DNA of 64,000 nt. Origin: Pycnopodia helianthoides (Eukaryota; Echinodermata; Asteroidea; Forcipulatida; Asteriidae). The notes under the pieces are model-generated. The model saw nothing but the letters and a program-made list of their open reading frames with translations. It was not told the origin of the DNA and did not search any database. Positions 12,601 to 24,600 of the stretch are shown piece by piece (position 1 is the stretch's first letter; each line of letters starts with the position of its first letter). The position numbers and the translations under genes are program-made. The stretch lies in the NCBI GenBank assembly GCA_032158295.1, contig CM063255.1:3501501-3565500 (forward strand), read 5' to 3'.

Positions 12601-15600
12601 GAGTCATGCTCCATTCAAGAGTATGAACATTTACATGTTATCCTACTATCTGATGTCAACCACCCACGGTCCACCCTAACGGACAAACAGAACAAGAAAC
12701 GCATGAATGTTCAAGCTAACCGTTAGAAATACATTCACAGACGTGTACACAGCAAGAAGCCAACTATTGTTCACCCACCCCTGAAAGGTCGCCAGATACA
12801 ACACGTACAGTAGTTAATCTGTCTGACAAAATCCTAACCGTCCCACAGGTTAAAGTCCTCTTAAGGGGCCTTAAGCTTTGCCCCACACCCAGAGAGAGAA
12901 CTTAACCAACTGTCTTTCCAACAAGACATGGCCCAATTCAACCGTAGGTTACGCCTACGTGAATATTGTCTTGTAGAGCCCTTTACAGATGACGAGTCAT
13001 CTGTTGAGATCCAACCCACCCGCAACCGCTTCAAGGAAAAGAGTAGTACCCCCAAAGAACCGAATTGTGGCTCTAGACACAATTCAGTCAATTCTGAGGT
13101 TCTAAAGGTCCCCAACACCTCGACACCCAATAACCCCCACAAGATGAACGCCACGCCCTAACACAGCTCCACCAATCACCAGACATAGTGATTAAGCGAG
13201 TTGACAAGGGGTCAGCAGATGTAGTCATGAACACACATGATTGTATAGCTGAGGGCCTCAGACAGCTCAGCAACACTGATCATTATATTGAATGTGACAC
13301 TGACCCTACTCAATCGTTTTCCAAACAAATCAGTGACACTCTGGTTCAAATTCACAATGCCAACGGTATTGAGAAAGATACGTTTAACTATCTTCTCCCA
13401 CAGGACCCCCGTACAGCACGCTTCTATCTTCTACCTAAGATACATAAGCCCAACAACCCGGGTCGACCCATTGTATCTGGTAATGGCAGCCATACAGAGC
13501 GCATTTCTGAGTTTGTCGATAGCTTCTTAAACCATTAGGACCCCGTAACCCTTCCTTTATAAAATAAACCACAAACTTCCTCCATAAAGTCAAACATCAA
13601 ATCCTACCTGACTCTGCTATACTGGTTACTCCAGATGTTTGATCATTGTATACTAACATACCCCATAATGAAGTCATGAGTGCTTGTGTCTCTGCTCTCT
13701 GGGTCAATAAACAATCCCGCCCCCCAGTGTGACAAATTAAGGAACTCATCAGCCACAGTCTCACTAAGAACAACTTTTAATTTACTCACAGACATTTCCT
13801 GGAGGTACAAAGTACCACCAAGGGTACTAAAATGGCGCCTCTTATGCCAACCTAATCATGTCTGACTGAGAGGACAGACACCTGTCCTCTGCCCCCAACC
13901 GCCCACTACATTTTCTCCATTATTATGGTGTGGTGGTCAAGACAGCTTGGATGAGTTAATCGACCATATTATAAACTCATTCTACCCCACCATAAAGTTC
14001 ACTACTGAATGATCTCTCATAGTGTGAGCTTTCCATATGTAACCGTAACTAAATCCCCTAATGGCATTATTACGGATGTACACAACAAACCCACTGACAC
14101 CTACCAGAATCTTCTCTCCAACAGTTGCCTCCCTAGTCTTTTTTAAAATATTTTTTTCTTATGCAAGTTCGCTCCAAACAAGGCTAAAAGCCACTCTTGA
14201 TAAGGGGCTACACGAAAAAAAAAAAAAAAAAAAAAAAATAAATGTGAAAAGAACTCGGAGGAGCTAAAGGTAGGAATTGATATTCCTCTTAAAACAGTCT
14301 AGATTGTAGGATGGAGGGAAACATGCACCAGGCAAGGAGTTCCAAAGAGATGCAGTACGTGGAATAAAGCTGTTAGAATGGCTCCTTGTTCTACATCTCA
14401 GCAAAGCAAGAGTGTATGGGTGAGAAGAAGCAGAAAGTCTGGTTTCACGCTCAAACATCCTGATAGGAGGAACTAGGTCGGACACGCCGGTGGCACATTT
14501 ACCATGAAAATTTATGTAGAAAAGACAAAGGCTGGCTACAGACCCACGGTGGTAAAGAGGTTGTAACATTTCACCAACAAAAAATTACAATACGCTTCTG
14601 CAATCTATCTAAAGATAAATAACAGGCAGAAGCACCGGCCCAAATGTGACAACAGTACTCCATTAGGGGACGTATAGTTGTCTTGTACAGGTAGAGAGTA
14701 GCATCAGGAGGTAAGAGTGCTTCCGAGCTCGAAATAGACAACCAACTCGCATGAAAGCACTCTTTGCAATGCCTGTGATATACCTCTCCCAACTGGTATT
14801 GGTGGAGATGTCAAGTCCAAGAAAGCGAAAATCTGCTGCCTCAGTCAAAGTCAATGGACCCATATGAATAGATGGAAATGTATCATCTTTAGAGCGAGAC
14901 AGAGACAGAAGTTTAGTTTTCTTTGCATTGAAGGTCACTTGCCAATCATTCCCCACTTTAGCACGTTCTCTAAGTTATTATTTAGTGAGACACCCGCCTC
15001 ACAGTGAGAAGTGTACGAAGGGTTAGGGGAAACACAGTAGAGGGTTGAATCATCAGAATACATGGCGAGCTGAGACAAAAGAAGGCAATTACTTACAGTC
15101 AGGCATTAGGTATAAGGCGTTCATCCGGCCTAAGGAAACACCTTGTTTCGAGGGGCCACAGCGAACGCAGTGTCCAACTTGCAGGGTCCAACTTGCCATC
15201 AACAGAGCCCTCAACATACATCGCCATATAATTGACCAACACGGGAACAAAAAAATCCCAACCAAGAGAGTTGCCCTGGTCACCTTCCACCCCAAACTGC
15301 CTAAACTTTCATCAATCCTCAATAACGATAACGACTATACTTCACTCCTCTATTAACAGGTTATGCTCAGCAAATACAACCAGACCTTTTCCAATATTGA
15401 ACCACCAGAGCAATTCGACATTCCACGGCTCCTACTCGCAAAGCTTGTCCATAAACCCCATTCGGAGCTCATTATTTATAGCGAGTATCTCCCCGATGAC
15501 GCAACTTTAAGACTATTCTTTTATTAGTAGGTTCGCTCACATTTAAAACAATTGTTATAAATTAATCTCAATCAAAACGGTCATTAGCAAAGGAAAGGTG

Positions 15601-18600
15601 ATGATTTTGATATCCAAAACATATTAATTAATTCTTATACTGATAAATATTACTTTGTTCTTATATAGCACACATATCCCAATATCTAGATCAAGGTGTT
15701 TATCTCATTCCTGTTCATCAGAAATACATAGACTAGTCCTCAAACTTTCTCAAGTACTCCTGTGCATTGGGAACAAACTATCCCAAGCTGTTTAAAACAG
15801 TGCTAAAGAGTTGATCCAACACAATACTATTTCAGCCCTCTCAGGTTCACATTGATAAACCTTGGTTAGGAGAAGCAGTTATGGTTTAGTGCCGCGCTCA
15901 ATAAGGGCATGTGTCATGCCAGGGAATCGAACCCACACTTTCATGATTACGCCATTTGAACCTGAGTCCAATGCACTCCGCTCGGTCACGACACGCCCAG
16001 AGAATTATAAACAAATGTCCCAGCTCCATTTAAACTTGTCCACATAATTTATTATTGCCCCCACTCTCCACCTGGATGTCTCACCTCGATTGTCTTATTT
16101 GCCTGGCGTGTGTATCCAGTGAACTGTTTATTATTTTTTTTATTTAACACTGTTTTTTAAGCAATATTTGGGTCTTCAGTTGTAATTAATAGAACTACGA
16201 CTATTGTTGAGGGTGTAGCTAAGGACGTCCTAGACTTCAACGCGCGATGAGGCGGCGGTACAGCCGTAGCCCTAGCTGTAGCCGCCTTTTTGGAAACGGC
16301 ATAAAGATAACGGTATGCGTCTAACTGCAAAACACGTCGAGTGGTGACGTCATTTTGGTCAATAGTCGACAGTGTTTATAGGAATGTGTGAGTAAGGCCG
16401 CATCCGAAATTGGCGGCTACCGCTATGCTACGACTACAAGGACGTCCTATACTTCAACGCATGATGACGTGGCGATCAAGTGTTAGCCGTAGCCGTGGCC
16501 GCCAGTTCCGGACAGGACGTAACACTGACCAATGAACACTGTTTACTTCTTTCATGCGCAGAGACTTTAATTAGATTTTTTTGTAAATTGTGTTGACTAT
16601 TATTTCAATTTAGTTGAGACTCGTATAGAGGAATCGGTACAAAGTTACGCTGTTAAAACCTTGCAACGGGGCACCTGTTTGATCTCAACGGTGTTACGTC
16701 ATCCTGCCACAAATGTGTGGCAGGCCCATTTGATAGGTAAAGAGAGGGTCTGTTCTGCCTTATCTCAATGATTTATGGTTGCTAAACCAGTTTGCTGTCG
16801 GCACAAGATCACAAGACCTTCATTCACAAAAGCCCATTGAACCTAGAGCGAGGGTCAGACACAACATGCCTTACCACCAAGCTGTGGTAGTGCTCTGTGG
16901 CCCATGTGCCTCAGAGATAAGAGTTTGTGCATGACCTATGGGAATTTGTTTTCACCAACCCTCCTGACCAAATTGACGACCCCGTTGATTGACACCCCTC
17001 CTAAAACGTGTGTATTGGTACACTGCAGGATGTCACGGAGTATCACGGGGTTTGGATCTACCATTTTAATGTGGTTATGTTTTTCTTGATATGTGCCAAA
17101 GCACTGTGGTTGGGTGCATCGCTGCAAGGTTTTAAAAAAGGGCGCTCCTGGACGGAATCGTTATAATTCGCTGTATGGGCTCGCTCCAGAATCTCCTTCA
17201 TTTGAAACCCTGCCTCCCATATCATGTGGCATGGCGTGTCTGTCAGTTCATACTGGTATTTATGTGTTGTTTTCTTTCTCTGTCTGATACCACCAGAAGC
17301 TGATAGTTCATCGTGCTACCGTCGATGCGGTGACAGTTACATTGAATCCTACTCGTGCCAGTGTAACACCGCGTGCTCCGAACACAGCGATTGCTGCAGC
17401 GATTATGTGCTGCACTGCAAGCCCGGTAAGTGTGCACAATGGTGAATAATGGTAGAATGGAATTGATGTTTTCGAAACAACGGCGTAGTCTCATATGAAG
17501 TACGAAAAGTGGCCATCTGCATATCTGCTATCAGAATAGCTAAAAGTCAGATTTAACTTTGTAATTAAATTAATTTGTCCACTTTCTACTTTTCTGCAAC
17601 CTGAAAATCAGATTGAACGTTTTATGAAAATGCATTTTCCACTTTTCAGATTTTCTGCTACCATGTTGGCGGACGAAAAGTGGCCACTTGCCTTTTTGCT
17701 ATCAGAATAGAATAAAAGTAGATTGAAGATTTTGAATTTTTCATTTTCTCCAAAAAAGTGGCCCCTCCAACAAACTTTCAGGGAAACGTCTGATCGGTAT
17801 CTTAAACTACAATAATAAAGGTTATTGTGTCCGGTCTTATTTAACAATGATTATGGTCACTTAGGTTCACGGTCTGCTGAAAGCAGAAAAGAAAATGGCC
17901 ACTTTTTGGCCGCCCGAGTAAAATATGCTTTTCCGGTGTCGAAAAAGCAAAAAAGTAGAACGCACGATTGTCAAAACGTTCTATCAATTTTTCTGCTTTT
18001 CTCAAAGGAGAAAAGCAGATGGCAAATTTTTGGGCACCAGAGTAAAAACTACTTTTCATGTAGCAGAAAAGGAGAACATGAAAAAGTCAAAATATTCAAT
18101 CTACTTTTATTCTATTCTGAAAGCAAAAAATTCATAAAAATTCATAAAAACCGTTAAATCTGACTTTTAGCTATTCTGATAGCAGATAAGCAGATGGCCA
18201 CTTTTCGTCCTTCATACTCATAGGCCCCAGCTTAAGCTCAGTCTCGACCCAGCTGGGGCCTTGCATACTCCTCTTTTTTAAATTTCGGTTCGACGATCGT
18301 ACTCCCGACGAATAAAACAGCGCAGCAACTTGGGTTTACTTATTTTATGGGGCACATGGGGTGCACGTTTTTTTTGTGGGAGAGGGCACGTCTGGCCAAA
18401 TAAAAGCGTAGTTTTCAATTGTATTTCTCATAAAAAAAATAAATAAAAATAAGCACTTTTTATCGATAGGCCAATTACTACTTTTGTAACAGAAATCAAA
18501 AACACTGTTTGCGTATGCACGGTAAATAGTTAAAAAAAACATTGAAAATATTACAACCAATCTTATAAAATTGAACATTTTGCTTTGGCAATGTTTAGTC

Positions 18601-21600
18601 TCAAATGTTAATTTTTCATTTTGGGTGGCACCCGGGGGTGGGGCATAATTCACAAACCTTCCTTTAAATGTTTGACCCTTTTCCCCTTAAATTTGTAATT
18701 TCCATGTTATGTTTCCACAGGATCTTGCCAGGGACGTTGCGAGACCAGCTACGACGATAGCAAACCCTGTCAGTGTGACAGCACATGTCACCAGCATGAT
18801 AACTGCTGTTTGGACTACGACACCCTATGCTCTGGTGAGTCAGTCGTTGACGTTGCTTCCACATAAATAAAAATAAAAAAACGCCACACAGTGTGTGACC
18901 TCAATCGACCTTGTCTCCCGGTTGAAACCGGAAGTTAAGTAATAACCTTAGCATTTGTTTCCTGTGTAAACTAAAGGTATAAATGTAATATATTTGCACT
19001 TTACTTTCTGTGAAATTTCTAAAGCTATCAAACTGTCTTTTCATCAACTTAAATAAATCACAGGTTAATGCAACACTGACCCCTAAAATGCCCGAACACG
19101 CAGCGTTGCTTCTACGAACACGTAGTTTTGGTTTCTACAAACACTAAATTCTAGTTTGTTTTTGTGTTTGTTTGCTTTTGTTTCTATTTTTCTGTTTTGT
19201 CTTTCGTTTTGCCCCATTGGCCACCCACACTGGGGACACTGACAGCACAAGGTTTTTATAGACAAAGACATGAAAAAAACCTCCTCTTTTGAAAAAAAAA
19301 AAACACTACACACCCCAAAAAACACTGTCATCCCCGTTCAATACTGCATCGTATACTTCATGTCTTATGGACAAAACGTACACACAGGCAGGGCCGGCCA
19401 GCTGGCCGACCAGCCAGGCACAAACAAAAACGGGCATATAACAATGTATTATAATGCTGGTCGTCCGGGCAGAGCAATTTGTATCGGTTATGATTTTAGT
19501 TTTAGATGTTCGGGAAATCCGCCCAGAACACCTCCTGTTTTTGTTCCGGTTTTTAGGTGTTCGGAGCATAGCTCGGACACCTCTTGTTTGTGTTGTTCTT
19601 TTTTCTTCTTCTTAATACTTCTCCTTCTTCTTCTTCTCAGCGTCCCTTGTCCGCAAAAAGCACGTTTTCCAAGCTTAAAACAACTTGAAACTTCACATAA
19701 TAGTTAGATATTTATTAGGAGATGAAATCTTTTCAGTTTCGTCATGATGACGTCATCATGATGACCATCGTTTCTAAGATTATTTAAGAAAAATGTTATT
19801 TGTTTTTCTAATCCTCGGGGACATTCTCGAGGAAATATTACCACCTTTGGGGACCTTGCACCCTCATTTTTGAAGAAATGGAATAAGACACTCACTAACA
19901 CGTCTTTTCATTTGCTCAGGTTACTGGAAGATCAATGCCAACAATACATTGATAACCAGTTACTTGAGATAACAGAGACTGAGTCTCAACTCCAAGAGTC
20001 ATGCTCCATTCAAGAGTATGAACATTTACATGTTATCCTACTATCTGATGTCAATCACCCACGGTCCACCCTAACGGACAAACAGAATAAGAAACGCATG
20101 AATGTTCAAGCTAACCATTAGAAATACATTCACAGACGTGTACACAGCAAGAAGCCAACTATTGTTCACCCACCCCCTGAAAGGTCGCCAGATACAACAC
20201 GTACATTAGTTAATCTGTCTGACAAAATCCTAACCGTCCCACAGGTTAAAGTCCTCTAAAGGCGCCTTAAGCTTTGCCCCACACCCAGAGAGAGAACTTA
20301 ACCAACTGTCTTTTCCAGCAAGACATGGCCCAATTCAACCGTAGGTTACGCCTACGTGAATATTGTCATGTAGAGCCCTTTACAGATGACGAGTCATCTG
20401 TTGAGATCCAACCCACCCGCAACCGCTTCAAGGAAAAGAGTAGTACCCCCTAAGAACCGAATTGTGGCTCTAGACACAATTCAGTCAACTCTGAGGTTCT
20501 AAAGGTCCCCAACACCTCGACACCCAATAACCATGTAGTCATGAACACACATGATTATATAGCTGAGGGCCTCAGACAGCTCAGCAACACTGATCATTAT
20601 ATTGAATGTGACACTGACCCTACTCAATCGTTTTCCAAACAAATCAGTGACACTCTGGTTCAAATTCACAATGCCAACGGTATTGAGAAAGATACGTTTA
20701 ACTATCTCCTCCCACAGGACCTCGTACAGCACGCTTCTACCTTCTACCTAAGATACATAAGCCCAACAACCCGGGTCGACCCATTGTATTTGGTAATGGC
20801 AGCCCTACAGAGCGCATTTCTGAGTTTGTCGATAGCTTCTTAAACCCTTAGGACCCCGTAACCCTTCCTTTATAAAATAAACCACAGACTTCCTCCATAA
20901 AGTCAAACATCAAATCCTACCTGACTCTGCTATACTGGTTACTCTAGATGTTTCATCATTGTATACTAACATACCCCATAATGAAGTCATGAGTGTCTGT
21001 GTCTCTGCTCTCTGGGTCAATAAACAATCCCGCCCCCCAGTGTGACAAATTAAGGAACTCATCAGCCACAGTCTCACTAAGAACAACTTTTAATTTACTC
21101 ACAGACATTTCCTGGAGGTACAAAGTACCACCAAGGGTACTAAAATGGCGCCCTCTTATGCCAACCTAATCATGTCTGACTGAGAGGACAGACACCTGTC
21201 CTCTGCCCCCAACCGCCCACTACATTTTCTCCATTATTATGGTGTGGCGGTCAAGACAGCTTGGATGAGTTAATCGACCATATTATAAACTCATTCTACC
21301 CCACCATAAAGTTCACTACTGAATGATCTCTCATAGTGTGAGCTTTCCATATGTAACCGTAACTAAATCCCCTAATGGCATTATTACGGATGTACACAAC
21401 AAACCCACTGACACCTACCAGTATCTTCTCTCCAACAGTTGCCTCCCTAGTCTTTTTTTAAATATTTTTTTCTTATGCAAGTTCGCTCCAAACAAGGCTA
21501 AAAGCCACTCTTGATAAGGGGCTACACGAAAAAAAAAAAAAAAAAAAAAATGTGAAAAGAACTCGGAGGAGCTAAAGGTAGGAATTGATATTCCTCTTAA

Positions 21601-24600
21601 AACAGTCTAGATTGTAGGATGGAGGGAAACATGCACCAGGCAAGGAGTTCCAAAGAGATGCAGTACGTGGAATAAAGCTGTTAGAATGGCTCCTTGTTCT
21701 ACATCTCAGCAAAGCAAGAGTGTATGGGTGAGAAGAAGCAGAAAGTCTGGTTTCACGCTCAAACATCCTGATAGGAGGAACTAGGTCGGACACGCCGGTG
21801 GCACATTTACCATGAAAATTTATGTAGAAAAGACAAAGGCTGGCTACAGACCCACGGTGGTAAAGAGGTTGTAACATTTCACCCACAAAAAATTACAATA
21901 CGCTTCTGCAATCTATCTAAAGATAAATAACAGGCAGAAGCACCGGCCCAATTGTGACAACAGTACTCCATTAGGGGACGTATAGTTGTCTTGTACAGGT
22001 AGAGAGTAGCATCAGGAGGTAAGAGTGCTTCCGAGCTCGAAATAGACAACCAACTCGCATGAAAGCACTCTTTGCAATGCCTGTGATATACCTCTCCCAA
22101 CTGGTATTGGTGGAGATGTCAAGTCCAAGAAAGCGAAAATCTGCTGCCTCAGTCAAAGTCAATGGACCCATATGAATAGATGGAAATGTATCATCTTTAG
22201 AGCGAGACAGAGACAGAAGTTTAGTTTTCTTTGCATTGAAGGTCACTTGCCAATCATTCCCCACTTTAGCACGTTCTCTAAGTTATTATTTAGTGAGACA
22301 CCCGCCTCACAGTGAGAAGTGTACGAAGAGTTAGGGGAAACACAGTAGAGGGTTGAATCATCAGAATACATGGCGAGCTGAGACAAAAGAAGGCAATTAC
22401 TTACAGTCAGGCATTAGGTATAAGGCGTTCATCCGGCCTAAGGAAACACCTTGTTTCGAGGGGCCACAGCGAACGCAGTGTCCAACTTGCAGGGTCCAAC
22501 TTGCCATCAACAGAGCCCTCAACATACATCGCCATATAATTGACCAACACGGGAACAAAAAAATCCCAACCAAGAGAGTTGCCCTGGTCACCTTCCACCC
22601 CAAACTGCCTAAACTTTCATCAATCCTCAATAACGATAACGACTATACTTCACTCCTCTATTAACAGGTTATGCTCAGCAAATACAACCAGACCTTTTCC
22701 AATATTGAACCACCAGAGCAATTCGACATTCCACGGCTCCTACTCGCAAAGCTTGTCCATAAACCCCATTCGGAGCTCATTATTTATAGCGAGTATCTCC
22801 CCGATGACGCAACTTTAAGACTATTCTTTTATTAGTAGGTTCGCTCACATTTAAAACAATTGTTATAAATTAATCTCAATCAAAACGGTCATTAGCAAAG
22901 GAAAGGTGATGATTTTGATATCCAAAACATATTAATTAATTCTTATACTGATAAATATTACTTTGTTCTTATATAGCACACATATCCCAATATCTAGATC
23001 AAGGTGTTTATCTCATTCCTGTTCATCAGAAATACTTAGACTAGTCCTCAAACTTTCTCAAGTACTCCTGTGCATTGGGAACAAACAATCCCAAGCTGTT
23101 TAAAACAGTGCTAAGGAGTTGATCCAACACAATACTATCTCAGCCCTCTCAGGTTCACATTGATAAACCTTGGTTAGGAGAAGCAGTTATGGTTTAGTGC
23201 CGCGGTCAATAAGGGCATGTGTCATGCCAGGGAATCGAACCCACACTTTCATGATTACGCCATTTGAACCTGAGTCCAATGCACTCCGCTCAGTCACGAC
23301 ACGCTCAGAGAATTATAAACAAATGTCCCAGCTCCATTTAAACTTGTCCACATAATTTATTATTGCCTCCACCCTCCACCTGGATGTCTCACCTCGATTG
23401 TCTCATTTACCTGGCGTGTGTATCCAGTGAACTGTTTATTATTTTTTATTTAACACTGTTTTTAAGCACTATTTGGGTCTTCAGTTGTAATTAATATAAC
23501 TACGACTATTGTTGAGGTGTAGCTAAGGACGTCCTAGACTTCAACGCGCGATGAGGCGGCGGTCCAGCCGTAGCCCTAGCTGTAGCCGCCATTTTGGAAA
23601 CGGCATAAAGATAACGGTATGCGTCTAACTGCAAACACGTTGCTGAAATTGCGCACTGCACAAACAGGGAATCTGCTGACTTCCTGTTTCGCGCAACCAA
23701 GATTTCTCGAGTGGTGACGTCATTTTGGTCGACAGTGTTTATAGGAATGTGTGAGTAAGGCCGCATCCGAAATTGGCGGCTACCGCTATGCTACGACTAC
23801 AAGGACGTCCTATACTTCAACGCATGATGACGTGGCGATCAAGTGTTAGCCGTAGCCGTGGCCGCCAGTTCCGGACAGGACGTAACACTGACCAATGAAC
23901 ACTGTTTACTTCTTTCATGCGCAGAGACTTTAATTAGTGTAAATTGTGTTTACTATTATTTCAATTTAGTTGAGACTCGTATAGAGGAATCGGTACAAAG
24001 TTACGCTGTTAAAACCTTGCAACGGGGCACCTGTTTGATCTCAACGGTGTTACGTCATCCTGCCACAAAGGTGTGGCAGGCCCATTTGATAGGTTAAGAG
24101 GGTTTGTTCTGCCTTATCTCAATGATTTATGGTTGCTAAACCAGTCTGCTGTCGGCACAAGATCACGAGACCTTCATTCACAAAAGCCCATTGACCCATT
24201 GAACCTAGAGCGAAGGTCAGACACAACATGCCTTACCACCAAGCTGCGGTAGTGCTCTGTGGCCCACGTGCCTCGTAGATAAGAGTTTGTGCATGACCTA
24301 TGGGAATTTTTTTTCACCACCCCTCCTGACCAAATTGACGACCCCCGTTGATTGACACCCCTCCTAAAACGTGTGTATTGGTACACTGCAGGATATCACG
24401 GAGTATCACGGGGTTTGGATCTACCATTTTGAAATGGTTATGTTTTTCTTGATATGTGCCAAAGCACTGTGGTTGGGTACATCGCTGCAAGGTTTTAAAA
24501 GAGGGCGCTCCTGGACGGAATCGTTATAATTCGCTGTATGGGCTCGCTCCAGAATCTCCTTCATTTGAAACCCTGCATCCCATATCATGTGGCATGGCGT

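Larger units (their letters stand above)
12450..19836. repeat. 7.4-kb segmental duplication, unit A
   Basis: From about 12450 the sequence matches unit B almost base for base at an offset of about 7.39 kb. Similarity begins at the CCCTCATTTTTGAAG stretch (12466-12480 and 19861-19875) and ends at ATTCTCGAGGAAAT (about 19823-19836 and 27314-27327). It contains a Penelope-like remnant, an antisense LINE fragment, a SINE, a fold-back element and the SMB1 and SMB2 exons. Confidence 0.92.

Noticed and set aside
12292..12726. 144-residue frame as a host gene
   Set aside because: Part of a decayed Penelope-like element that is repeated in unit B and followed by reverse-transcriptase motifs with stops.
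14264..14956. Minus-strand frames as host genes
   Set aside because: Their motifs ([27 protein letters not shown]) are those of a LINE reverse transcriptase C-terminus.
15911..15996. Functional tRNA gene
   Set aside because: The arms are imperfect, the element is copied within a repeat block and no oligo-T terminator directly follows.
17825..18157. 110-residue frame
   Set aside because: It lies inside the fold-back element and its length depends on the inverted repeats; the unit B copy encodes a different end.
19270..19707. 145-residue frame
   Set aside because: Low-complexity and repeat sequence; not conserved in frame between units A and B.
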